From Agarivorans aestuarii (GTDB lineage: Bacteria; Pseudomonadota; Gammaproteobacteria; Enterobacterales; Celerinatantimonadaceae): a stretch of DNA of 64,000 nt. The stretch spans positions 3,807,501 through 3,871,500 of the forward strand of contig NZ_AP023033.1 of NCBI RefSeq assembly GCF_019670125.1, in the 5' to 3' direction. The translations under genes were made by a program, and so were the position numbers. Each line of letters opens with the position of its first letter. Positions within the stretch are counted from its first letter, which is position 1. This document shows positions 44,063-51,659 of the stretch, in pieces. The notes under the pieces were generated by a model. It was given only the letters and a program-made list of their open reading frames with translations, was not told where the DNA came from and ran no database searches.

Positions 44063-45586
44063 TTAGGCCACTGATTCAGCTACTTCAGCTCTAGGCTCTT
44101 CTAGCTTTACCGGGGCACCTAAAGCTGGGCGTAGCGCTTTAAGTACTTGGTGACGAGTAACCACACCCACTAATTTGCCACTGTCGACTACAGGGAAAAC
44201 CTTCGGGCGGTAAACACTACTGTTACGTAAACGCTCTTCCAGAGGTTGATGAGTAGAACTTAGCAATACACCTGACTCAGACACAGGGTAAACTTGGGCA
44301 ACATCAACACTCATGTACTCGGCTAATTTTAATAAGTTGTGATTAGGTGCCACAGTCATAATATCCTTTTGCATAATGCTTGCTACGGTAGTTGTACTTG
44401 GTTTGCTGTAATCTTCTAGCCACAACTTTCTTAAGATTTCTAGTTCTGAAACAAAGCCTTGCAGCTCATTGCTTTCGTTTACCACAACCGCCCCAGGTAA
44501 CTCTTGAGCTAATAAAGCATCACAAGCACTTGCAATAGTCATGTCAGGGCTAAGTGCATTGTCGGCAGGAGACATGATGTCAGCGACTGTAATAGTTTTT
44601 AAGTTTTGCATAGTAGGTTCTCCAACAGGACCAGAATATTGATTTGATAAAACAGAAAATTTAGGACGTACCGGCTCAAGCTGACTACCTCGGCTATACA
44701 CCGACCAGTAACCCAAGCCTACAATCACTGCTCCGCCAATAATGTTGCCGATAGTGACTGGTAATAAATTGTGTGAGGCAAAATTAGCCCAAGTTAAGTG
44801 CTCAAAAGCGCTGGCTTGAAGGCCAATCTGTGCCCAGAAGCTAGGCTCTGCCCAAGTTTTAATTGCAATGCCTAGAGGCACCATGAACATATTGGCAACG
44901 ACGTGCTCAAAGCCTGTGCTAACAAACATCGCTACCGGTAGAATCACTAAGGCTGCTTTGGCGGCACTGGTTTTAGCGCTAAAGGTCATCCATACCGCCA
45001 AGCACACCAATAAGTTACATAACATGCCCAGCATCACTGCCTGCATAAAACCATGTTCCAATTTGTGTTGTGCTATAGATAAAGCGTTAAGCCCCCATTG
45101 GCCGTGATCGAGCTGGTAAAGCTTTGCGCCGCTTACCACCAGCACTAGCAACAACGCACCGACAAAGTTACCTAGATAAACTTTACTCCAGTTAGCTAGC
45201 ATTGCTCTCGTATTAAGTAGGCCGTTGGCTCGGGGAATAATTGATAACACGCTACTAGTAAACAACTCACCGCCACATACCACCAACATGACTAAACCTA
45301 AGCTAAATGCTAAGCCACCAAGTAAGCGACTAACTCCCCAGCCTACACCCGCAGAACCCGTGGTCACCGTAATGTAAAAAACAAAAGCTAAACCAATAAA
45401 TACACCGGCACTAAGCGCTAAACTCAAGGTTTTAGCAGTGGTATTAGTTGCCTTTTTATAAGCATACTGCTCGGCAAACTGAGTCATTTGGTCGGGGCTT
45501 AGCGCGGCTAATGAAACGCTCTCTTTGGGCGCTTCACTGCTTACTACTTTAGGAGTTGGCAATCGCTCCACTTGAATATGATTCAT
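44063..45586 (-). CDS. Formate/nitrite transporter fused to a CBS-domain pair
   Basis: 507 residues, about 220 longer than FocA or NirC. Residues ~30-300 are the six-helix FNT channel, with STGFEHVVANMFMVPLG (central-pore His) and NLLPVTIGNIIGGAVIVG. After a ~30-residue linker, residues ~335-490 hold two CBS motifs (VADIMSPADNALSP and VASIMQKDIMTVAP, ending FPVVDSGKLVGVVTRHQVLKAL), a Bateman module that binds adenine nucleotides. It may gate channel activity by energy status. It is divergent from a LysR gene at 45774, which may control it. The substrate could be formate, nitrite or a related anion. Confidence 0.93.
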   Translation of the reverse strand: MNHIQVERLPTPKVVSSEAPKESVSLAALSPDQMTQFAEQYAYKKATNTTAKTLSLALSAGVFIGLAFVFYITVTTGSAGVGWGVSRLLGGLAFSLGLVMLVVCGGELFTSSVLSIIPRANGLLNTRAMLANWSKVYLGNFVGALLLVLVVSGAKLYQLDHGQWGLNALSIAQHKLEHGFMQAVMLGMLCNLLVCLAVWMTFSAKTSAAKAALVILPVAMFVSTGFEHVVANMFMVPLGIAIKTWAEPSFWAQIGLQASAFEHLTWANFASHNLLPVTIGNIIGGAVIVGLGYWSVYSRGSQLEPVRPKFSVLSNQYSGPVGEPTMQNLKTITVADIMSPADNALSPDMTIASACDALLAQELPGAVVVNESNELQGFVSELEILRKLWLEDYSKPSTTTVASIMQKDIMTVAPNHNLLKLAEYMSVDVAQVYPVSESGVLLSSTHQPLEERLRNSSVYRPKVFPVVDSGKLVGVVTRHQVLKALRPALGAPVKLEEPRAEVAESVA

Positions 45587-45773
45587 CTACACTAAAACCT
45601 GTAATAACAAGCAACTAAAGTCGCTAATGACTAAACGTGTTATTACAATAGCGAGAAAGCTTTGGGCGAGTAAGCGGATAATATTTATGAGCTATATCAA
45701 AACTTCTTATACCACCTATGTTTACTATACTTAGCAGCTAATAAAGCCTCTTAAAACAATTCTGGAGTCAGCG

Positions 45774-46679
45774 ATGCGCTATTCTTTAAAGCAACTTACC
45801 GTATTTGAAGCCGTTGCAACCCACGGCAGTGTAAGTGCCGCCGCCGACAAACTCGCGCTCACTCAGTCTGCCGCCAGCATGTCTTTGGCTCAACTTGAAA
45901 AACTATTGGGAAAGCCCTTATTTGACAGGCGTGGCAAGCGGATGGTGCTTAGCCAGTGGGGCTTATGGCTGCGCCCAAAGGCCAAGCAATTATTGTTAGA
46001 TGCTATGCAAATTGAAGAAGGTTTTGCCGAGCAGCACTTAGTAAGTGGTGAACTGCAGCTTTGCGCCAGCCAAACCGCAGCTGAACACTTAATTCCAGAT
46101 CTCATCAGTAATATTGATAACAACTTTCCACAACTGCGCATTAGCTTTTCCGTAGAAAATACCGCTGAAGTGATTAATGGCTTAATTAACTACGATTACC
46201 AGTTGGGAGTGATTGAAGGGCGCTGTGACGATGACCGCATTGCTCACCAAGTATGGTGTAACGACCATTTGGTGATTGTAGCAGCCGCTCACCACCCTTA
46301 TGCAAAATTAGAGCGGGTAAGTATTGCCCAGTTAGAACAAGCTCAGTGGGTGCTTCGTGAACAAGGAGCAGGCACCCGCAGAGTATTTGACAGCGCTATT
46401 CAGGGCACTATTGACTCCTTAAAAGTTCATCGAGAGTATGAACACATCCCGGTGCTGCGCTCCTTGGTAGCCAACACCAGCTATTTAAGCTGCTTGCCTT
46501 ATTTAGATGTAATAAAGGCACTCGAGTTAGGTGAGCTGGTCAGGCTAAACGTACCAGAGCTAAGTATTGAACGTTCATTATCATTTGTATGGCGTAATGA
46601 CACCCCCGAGAATCCACTTCGCGACTTAGTTATTACCGAAGCGAAACGTATGTTTAAAGTACTCCATCGAGACATATAA
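45774..46679 (+). CDS. LysR-family transcriptional regulator
   Basis: 301 residues. The N-terminal helix-turn-helix (~3-62: LKQLTVFEAVATHGSVSAAADKLALTQSAAS) and the LysR substrate-binding domain (from ~88) are both complete. The family relationship is nearest to the CysB/CbbR-like group with no special motif I can use to name the effector. It is divergent from the FNT-CBS gene across 187 bases, the classic arrangement for control of the neighbour, which suggests formate, nitrite or redox sensing. A short AT-rich region lies between them. Confidence 0.91.
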   Translation: MRYSLKQLTVFEAVATHGSVSAAADKLALTQSAASMSLAQLEKLLGKPLFDRRGKRMVLSQWGLWLRPKAKQLLLDAMQIEEGFAEQHLVSGELQLCASQTAAEHLIPDLISNIDNNFPQLRISFSVENTAEVINGLINYDYQLGVIEGRCDDDRIAHQVWCNDHLVIVAAAHHPYAKLERVSIAQLEQAQWVLREQGAGTRRVFDSAIQGTIDSLKVHREYEHIPVLRSLVANTSYLSCLPYLDVIKALELGELVRLNVPELSIERSLSFVWRNDTPENPLRDLVITEAKRMFKVLHRDI

Positions 46680-46703
46680 CTAAAAGGCTTGCATATAAAA
46701 ACA

Positions 46704-46752
46704 AAACCACCTAGATTAAATGATAATCATTATCATTTAATCTAGGTGGTTT
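46704..46752. promoter_or_regulatory. 49-bp perfect palindrome containing a 7-1-7 Fur box
   Basis: Two 24-base arms (46704-46727 and 46729-46752) are exact reverse complements around a single C. The centre, TGATAATCATTATCA, is the textbook 7-1-7 Fur box. The right arm ends one base before the ATG at 46753 and contains the only possible ribosome site (AGGTGG). A -35-like TTGCAT (46689) and -10-like TAGATT (46712) fit 17 bases apart, putting Fur over the promoter. Confidence 0.8.
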
Positions 46753-47007
46753 ATGAAACTCTTATGTCTTTTATCTAGCTTGATGAGTAGCAGCGCTATA
46801 GCACAAACAGTTCCCAAGTCAGAAGGGCTGAGCGAATGGGAATCGCTAGCAGTAGCTTTGTCACTAGTTGCTACTGCGGTATTTTGCCTATGGGTAATCC
46901 GCAAAATAAAAAAGGCGCTAAGCGCGCCCTTACTAAATAGCTTACCTAGTCATTGGCTAACAGAGCCAGTCGCTAGGAAGGCGCCAATAACAATAGTATC
47001 GAACTAA
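46753..47007 (+). CDS. Small membrane protein under a Fur-box palindrome
   Basis: 84 residues. A cleavable or anchoring N-terminal hydrophobic region (MKLLCLLSSLMSSSAIAQ, cleavage after SAIA) is followed by a short acidic stretch and one strong transmembrane helix (~29-50), then a basic cytoplasmic-type segment (RKIKKALS) and a polar tail. No family is recognised. The perfect palindrome with a Fur box just before its ATG suggests iron-repressed expression and a role in iron starvation, which is inference from the site only. The initiation region is in the hairpin, so translation may be controlled too. Confidence 0.55.
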   Translation: MKLLCLLSSLMSSSAIAQTVPKSEGLSEWESLAVALSLVATAVFCLWVIRKIKKALSAPLLNSLPSHWLTEPVARKAPITIVSN

Positions 47008-47036
47008 GCCATTAGCTGAATTAACTAACGCTAACA

Positions 47037-47222
47037 CTATACGCTGGTACCAAAATCCTCATAAATCTCTTGGTATTGCTGCTGGGTGCGCTGCAATGAA
47101 AACTCATCCAAAACCCGCTGGCGACCGGCGCGACCAAACTCAATGAGCAGCTCTGGCTGAGCCAATGCCGTTTGGGTGACCTCCGCCAGCTTTTGGCTGT
47201 CATCAAAAGGATACAAAATTGT
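47037..47222 (-). pseudogene. Remnant: C-terminal end of a GT4 glycosyltransferase
   Basis: A frame of about 62 residues with clear family likeness: YPFDDSQKLAEVTQTALAQPEL and GRAGRQRVLDEFSLQRT match the last part of glycosyltransferase family 4 enzymes, ending after a terminal helix. The N-terminal three quarters are missing. The similarity stops abruptly near 47222, and the sequence beyond it is antisense to the adjacent remnant. It has no credible start codon or ribosome site. Confidence 0.65.
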
Positions 47223-47229
47223 CACCCAA

Positions 47230-47505
47230 CCAGAATCTATCATTATTTTTGATAACCTAGGCACCAGAATGGCTTGGTACGACATGAAGCTCTTCTTCCG
47301 TTGGCACCCTAAATATACCGAAGCCTCTTCGCGCCTTTTTGAACAGCGCTGGGGATACCGATTCTACTCCGAACAAGCTATGTATTTATGGGTATTTAGA
47401 CGTAAGGTATTTTTGTTTGCGCGTTGGCTATATGTTCCGGTTAATGGGGCAAACATGGCAGTGCGTATTGTCGCCAAACTTCGCTCGTATATTAAGCCAG
47501 AGTGA
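47230..47505 (+). pseudogene. Remnant: C-terminal end of a probable GT2-type glycosyltransferase
   Basis: The frame, open from 47176, becomes protein-like from about 47230. It encodes GTRMAWYDMKLFFRWHPKYT, LFEQRWGYRF and a basic Trp/Arg-rich tail, resembling the C-terminal region of family 2 glycosyltransferases used in polysaccharide synthesis. No catalytic half is present. The upstream part of the frame is antisense to the GT4 remnant. Family identity is uncertain. Confidence 0.5.
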
Positions 47506-47575
47506 GATCCCATCAAGGGAGTGGAACAAAAAGCCTCCCCTGCTCCTCTGAGTATGTTTTCTAAAGCCAAATAAA

Positions 47576-47599
47576 AAAGCCCGGCATAAACCGGGCTTT
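47576..47599. terminator. Bidirectional intrinsic terminator
   Basis: AAAGCCCGG and CCGGGCTTT around a 6-base loop, with an A-tract before and T-rich DNA after. It lies beyond the stop of the DUF3634 gene on the minus strand and beyond the plus-strand remnant. Confidence 0.88.
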
Positions 47600-47615
47600 C
47601 TCTTTTTGTAAATTC

Positions 47616-47951
47616 TTAGTCTAAAGAAACACTACCGTTTATATCCGAAGCTTTGCTGTCATACAATTTATGAGGAAATTGTTTCTCCAAATAGATTTGA
47701 TCAGACTGGGTAATGGAAGAAGAAAAGCGCAGCTTCATTTTTCCGTCACTGTTAATACCTTTTACCAAGCCAACAACCTTGCGGCCACGCATCATTTGAC
47801 GACAATCGTGAACAAATGAACTTGGCACATGACCTTTAACCACGGTGACTTTTCCGGAGCGCAGTTCACACACAAAGGTGTAATGAATATGCCTCAAACG
47901 GTACACCAAAACTGCTAAAGCAATAAAGCCAATCACTATGCTGATAGTCAA
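47616..47951 (-). CDS. DUF3634-like small membrane protein
   Basis: 111 residues. One N-terminal transmembrane helix (~2-18: TISIVIGFIALAVLVYRL), then a cytosolic-type domain: FVCELRSGKVTVVKGHVPSSFVHDCRQMMRG matches the DUF3634 pattern, with a conserved G-x-hydrophobic-P-x-x-hydrophobic stretch. The start is a TTG preceded by GGGAGTG. The family has no known function. It is monocistronic. Confidence 0.72.
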   Translation of the reverse strand: MTISIVIGFIALAVLVYRLRHIHYTFVCELRSGKVTVVKGHVPSSFVHDCRQMMRGRKVVGLVKGINSDGKMKLRFSSSITQSDQIYLEKQFPHKLYDSKASDINGSVSLD

Positions 47952-48287
47952 ACGAACACTCCCTGTGTTTAGTTGCTAGCCGAATAAAATCAAAGCTTTA
48001 TTGGGCCTTGAAGTGAATAAACTCAACAAGGGTAATATTTAGCACATCGCTTGACTAGGTTTAAGTTCAAAATTTTGATAGCAATCAGTAATTTATGCTT
48101 ATTCTGATAGCTTGATCAACAAATTCTTTACACATAACAACTTGAAAACATTTTCAAAAATTTGACAAAAGCGAACAATACTTGTCTAGATAAATAAGTT
48201 AAACGTACAGAAAACCAGCTCATTAAGAGTGAAAAAGTAGGCGGGGGAAAAGACTCGCTGCCATAGCAGACAGCGAGAAGATGAAGC
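47952..48287. other. Intergenic region without recognised feature
   Basis: 336 bases between the DUF3634 gene and the yceI gene. It is AT-rich with no ORF, repeat or RNA gene that I can support. Part of it must hold the DUF3634 promoter. Confidence 0.5.
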
Positions 48288-48866
48288 TTACTTCTTAATA
48301 CCTTCAATCACTAAGTCCATTGCTACAGTCGTAGACTTAGGACCAAGGTTGGTAGGAATGCCAAAATCCTTCATCACCAATTCGGTTGAACCAACAAAAC
48401 CGGCACGATATCCACCCCATGGGTCTTTACCTTCACCCACTTTGGTCACATCAATCACGATATCTTTAGTCACACCACGCAGAGTAAGCTGACCATAAAG
48501 CTTGCCACCCTCTTCGCCATTAGCTTCATATTTGCTGCTGCTAAAGCTTGCTTCAGGGTATTGGTCTACCGCTAAAAAATCTTTACTACGAATATGCTTG
48601 TCACGCTCAGCGTGGTTAGAGTTAACCGATGTAGCATCAATTTTAACACTAACAGTAGTGGCTTCTGGAGCACTTTGATCATAACTAAAGTCACCGCTAA
48701 AGGTATCAAAGCGACCTACCACAAAGCTGTAACCTAAGTGGTTCACTTTAAAATTGATTGAAGCATGGGCACCGCGAGTATCGATAGTGTAATCGGCAGC
48801 GCTGGCAGGTAAGGCTAGGCCCATAGAACTGGCTAGCAATAATGCGGCTTTAAGTTGTGTTTTCAT
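48288..48866 (-). CDS. yceI: YceI-family periplasmic lipid-binding protein
   Basis: 192 residues with a Sec signal peptide (cleavage after ASA, about residue 23). The rest is the lipocalin-like YceI beta-barrel: NFKVNHLGYSFVVGRFDTFSGDF and the GQLTLRGVTKDIVIDV strand are diagnostic. YceI proteins bind long polyisoprenoids or fatty amides in the periplasm and are induced by base or stress. It ends the transcript that starts with the cytochrome b561 gene, 16 bases upstream, an arrangement conserved with the yceJ-yceI pair. Confidence 0.94.
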   Translation of the reverse strand: MKTQLKAALLLASSMGLALPASAADYTIDTRGAHASINFKVNHLGYSFVVGRFDTFSGDFSYDQSAPEATTVSVKIDATSVNSNHAERDKHIRSKDFLAVDQYPEASFSSSKYEANGEEGGKLYGQLTLRGVTKDIVIDVTKVGEGKDPWGGYRAGFVGSTELVMKDFGIPTNLGPKSTTVAMDLVIEGIKK

Positions 48867-48882
48867 TGTCTGTCCCTTTAGG

Positions 48883-49434
48883 TTATTTAGTCGACTTAAG
48901 CATTCGAACTAAGGTGTTATCTTTGTCTATAAAGTGATGTTTTAGCGCAGCAAAGGCATGGCCAGCAGCCAATACAATTAATGCCCAAGCCAAAATTTCA
49001 TGAATATCGCCGGCCAGCTCTTCTTGCTGAGCAATACCGGTAATTGTGGCGGGCACTTCAAACAATTCAAACACCACAATGGCACGTCCATCTGCGGTAG
49101 AAATGAGGTAACCCGAAACCATTAAACAAAATAATAGTGTGTAAAGTAGCCAGTGGCCGACCTTAGCTCCTTGCTTCTCCCAAGTTTTATGGTTTGCAGG
49201 AGACTCTGGATGCGGATTCAGCGCTCGCCAAACCAATCGAAATACCATCAACATAAACAGCAGTATTCCGACACTTTTGTGTATCATTGGCGCGGTTTGA
49301 TACCAACTAGAGTAGTAGTTTAAATCAACCATAAATAACCCTAGCCCAAACAAAGCAAAAACACTTAATGCCACCAACCAATGAATAACAATCGCTACCC
49401 ATCCGTAAGCTTGTTTGGTATTGCGAATACTCAC
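48883..49434 (-). CDS. Cytochrome b561-like membrane protein (YceJ-type)
   Basis: 183 residues with four transmembrane helices. Heme-ligand histidines are apparent in helix 1 (AIVIHWLVALSV), helix 2 (MIHKSVGILLF) and helix 4 (WALIVLAAGHAFAALKHHF). This is the bacterial cytochrome b561 fold that moves electrons between quinones and periplasmic acceptors. It is co-transcribed with yceI, and the two are thought to work on polyprenoid or redox metabolism in the envelope. Confidence 0.92.
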   Translation of the reverse strand: MSIRNTKQAYGWVAIVIHWLVALSVFALFGLGLFMVDLNYYSSWYQTAPMIHKSVGILLFMLMVFRLVWRALNPHPESPANHKTWEKQGAKVGHWLLYTLLFCLMVSGYLISTADGRAIVVFELFEVPATITGIAQQEELAGDIHEILAWALIVLAAGHAFAALKHHFIDKDNTLVRMLKSTK

Positions 49435-49880
49435 TACATCCTCCAGATTTCATCTGATATCACTTCATGAAACTAGCTTGGCTTAAATCATTAATGAAAA
49501 AAATTGAATTTTATGTGAAAAACCATTCGAACAATTAGAAAGAAAACCGCTCAAAGTTTTATTTCACTCTCAAAAAAGCAATAAAAAATCAGTAAAAGAT
49601 CTTAGGTTATTTTTACTTTTAGGCTTATAGCATAGTGCTAAATAAGTCCCAAAAGCGCCTTAAAAACCAAGATTTAATCGGCTACGTGTAAACTTGCTCA
49701 ACAGCTGTACCACATGGTGTTTAGCGCAAGCTTGCGTAACATTACGGTAACAAAATATTCATTTTACCTACTATACTTTTTACTGCACATTTTGCGTGTC
49801 TCGCAGCCGCGAGAAGAAAACAAGTTGGGCTTAACACTCTAGGTATGTTGGCCCAATAAAGTAAGGCTTGGAGTAGGCTT
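49435..49880. other. Divergent intergenic region with structured leader
   Basis: 446 bases between cytochrome b561 and a 55-codon gene. The part nearest that gene folds: TCTCGC-AGCC-GCGAGA (49799-49814) is a compact 6-bp hairpin, and TTGGGC (49825-49830) pairs with GCCCAA (49851-49856). A TATACT -10-like box lies at 49772-49777. No other gene is visible. Confidence 0.5.
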
Positions 49881-50048
49881 ATGAAACGATCACGCTTTGA
49901 TGATATGGACGAATGGGATGAAGAAGACCTGGTCCATAACGCAAGAAGTCATAAAAACCAGCGGGACAAAGCACGTGCTCGTCGCCGCATCGACGAATAC
50001 AACGAGCGAAAACAATTAGAACGCTACATAGACGAAGACTATAACTAG
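49881..50048 (+). CDS. 55-residue acidic/basic protein (PA3496-like)
   Basis: A short complete gene: ATG at 49881, stop TAG at 50046-50048. An acidic start (MKRSRFDDMDEWDEEDLV) is followed by an Arg-rich helix (RDKARARRRIDEYNERK) and a short end (LERYIDEDYN). This layout resembles the small gammaproteobacterial family annotated as PA3496-type envelope integrity protein. I infer the assignment from composition and length, so it is tentative. A terminator hairpin follows directly, supporting a real gene. It is preceded by a GGAG-containing stretch and a structured leader. Confidence 0.65.
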   Translation: MKRSRFDDMDEWDEEDLVHNARSHKNQRDKARARRRIDEYNERKQLERYIDEDYN

Positions 50049-50060
50049 TCACAGTAATCG

Positions 50061-50097
50061 CGAAGGGGGGAGTGTTGGCGCTTCCCCCTTTCTATTT
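50061..50097 (+). terminator. Intrinsic terminator after the 55-residue gene
   Basis: AAGGGGGGAG pairs with CTTCCCCCTT (one G-U) around an 8-base loop, followed by a T-rich run (TCTATTTCC). It lies 13 bases beyond the stop codon. Confidence 0.82.
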
Positions 50098-50120
50098 CCA
50101 TCGTAACAAGGTTTTTAGCT

Positions 50121-50534
50121 ATGCAAGTCATTATTCCTTACCTTAATTTTTCAGGTAAAGCCGAACAAGCTTTGGCTTTTTATCAGCACTGCTTTGAAGG
50201 CGAAGTTATTGCCTTAATGCGCTTTAGCGATAATCAAACCGACATGCCCATCCCTGACGAATTGTTGAATAAAGTGATGCATTGTCACTTCAAGGCTGGA
50301 GAGCTAGAGTTTATGGCGTCCGACGGCATGCCCGGCGAACAATTAAAAAGCGCGGGCAATATAGAACTTAATTTGAACTTTTCTGATTTAGCTGAACAGC
50401 AGCAAGTATTTGAGAAATTGTCAGAAAACGGCAGTATTACCATGGGCTTGCAAGATACCTTTTGGCAAGCACGTTTTGCTAGAATTTGCGACCAGTTTGG
50501 CATCAACTGGATGCTAAATTGCCCTCTTAACTAA
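50121..50534 (+). CDS. VOC-superfamily protein (PhnB/YjdN-like)
   Basis: 137 residues. The N-terminus IIPYLNFSGKAEQALAFYQHCFEGEV is typical of PhnB-type vicinal-oxygen-chelate proteins, as is the QDTFWQARFARICDQFGINWMLN end. Members are often mis-annotated as 3-demethylubiquinone methyltransferase. No catalytic function is established for this group, although the fold can bind metal ions. AACAAGG precedes the ATG. It converges with the DUF3859 gene, 17 bases apart. Confidence 0.9.
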   Translation: MQVIIPYLNFSGKAEQALAFYQHCFEGEVIALMRFSDNQTDMPIPDELLNKVMHCHFKAGELEFMASDGMPGEQLKSAGNIELNLNFSDLAEQQQVFEKLSENGSITMGLQDTFWQARFARICDQFGINWMLNCPLN

Positions 50535-50551
50535 AAAGTCGATGATGTTAC

Positions 50552-50983
50552 TCACATGCCTCGCTTGCGGAAAAACTGCGCGGGGTCACCGGGGCTCTCT
50601 TGGTACAACTCAAACGACTTCTCAGCAATTATCTCTCCAGCTAATTCAATGGTCATGCGCCAAGTACCAAGCTTATTGCTCACCGGCGCCCAAATGGTAT
50701 CCCCCAAATAGAAATCCCAATCGTTACTACGTATATACTCTTCGCCATCAAAAGGCGCCATAACCTCGCCATTTTCATCTGGGATATTTGGGTGGTAGAT
50801 GCAATAGCGAACCTTCTGGCCTTTGGCTTTCTTAATATTAATAATCAAGCCGAACTCAACATCTATTTGAGCTTCAACTTGAGTGGTAAATTGGCTAACC
50901 TGCGGCAGGGCTTTAGCATCGCTATCCCATTTATTGTAAATGCCGTAGCTGTGTAACTTAACTTGGGGTTTTGCCTTCGCCAT
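50552..50983 (-). CDS. DUF3859-like protein
   Basis: About 143 residues from the ATG at 50983. AAGGTGAG lies about ten bases before it. A GTG at 50998 overlaps that site, so it is less likely. Conserved blocks SYGIYNKWDS, VEFGLIINIKKAKGQKVRYCIYHP, DWDFYLGDTIW and LAGEIIAEKSFELY match DUF3859. The domain looks like an all-beta sandwich and is presumably cytoplasmic, with no signal peptide. The function is unknown. Confidence 0.8.
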   Translation of the reverse strand: MAKAKPQVKLHSYGIYNKWDSDAKALPQVSQFTTQVEAQIDVEFGLIINIKKAKGQKVRYCIYHPNIPDENGEVMAPFDGEEYIRSNDWDFYLGDTIWAPVSNKLGTWRMTIELAGEIIAEKSFELYQESPGDPAQFFRKRGM

Positions 50984-51153
50984 TACCGTAAAACTCACCT
51001 TATTGAACCTATAAGTTCGCTATTTTACTTTGAGCTAGCTTTATCTGCCATTACAATCCTTTCCCCCGCTTTACTTAAGGTGTAGGCTAAAAGCATAAAT
51101 GAATCATAGCTTGGCCTTTAAGCCACCAGCTAAATCTTCTCAAGGATGAACCT

Positions 51154-51603
51154 ATGAAAAAGCTACTGACAGCAGCCCTTGTTTTTGCCAGTTGTTCACT
51201 TCAAGCTGCACCAATTAATGAATTATTGGAACTTAACGACAGCGAACTGCAAATGCAGATGATTCGTAACAATCTCAATCAGGCGCTCATTCGCCAAAAC
51301 CCTCCTTTAAAGAACTTTCAACCAGTACTTGAGGAGTGGGCCAATACCTACCTGACTTGGGAAGAGATGAAGCCTAAAATTGCCGAAGTGTATCTAAAGC
51401 ATTTTACGGATGAAGAGTTAGAGCAGTTAGTGGCTTTTTACAAAACCCCGGTAGGCAAAAAAAGCCAAGAGCTTAACGCCACTTTAATTCGTGAAACCGC
51501 CTTAGCCAGCGCATTAGTAGCCAAAGGGCATCACAAATCATTGGAAGATATGCTACAGCAAGCTGCCGCTCAACATAAGCAAAACGCCGAAGGCAATCAA
51601 TAA
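51154..51603 (+). CDS. DUF2059-like periplasmic protein
   Basis: 149 residues with a Sec signal peptide (cleavage after LQA, near residue 18). The helical remainder holds the DUF2059 pattern: LKHFTDEELEQLVAFYKTPVGKKSQELNATL. Such proteins are widespread in proteobacteria and have no assigned activity. AAGGATG precedes the ATG. It is followed by a strong hairpin shared with the convergent yhhQ gene. Confidence 0.85.
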   Translation: MKKLLTAALVFASCSLQAAPINELLELNDSELQMQMIRNNLNQALIRQNPPLKNFQPVLEEWANTYLTWEEMKPKIAEVYLKHFTDEELEQLVAFYKTPVGKKSQELNATLIRETALASALVAKGHHKSLEDMLQQAAAQHKQNAEGNQ

Positions 51604-51613
51604 CTTGCGGTTT

Positions 51614-51652
51614 AGTGGTAATGCCAGTATTTGATAAACAGGCATTACCACT
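51614..51652. terminator. Probable bidirectional terminator hairpin
   Basis: A 12-bp perfect stem (AGTGGTAATGCC and GGCATTACCACT) with a 15-base loop between the convergent DUF2059 and yhhQ genes. The T-tract is weak on both sides. Confidence 0.65.
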
Positions 51653-51659
51653 TATAGCC

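Noticed and set aside
48163-48196. TTGACA followed by TAGATA, a sigma-70-like pair pointing right
   Set aside because: Spacing is about 19 bases and it faces the 3' end of yceI with no gene to drive.
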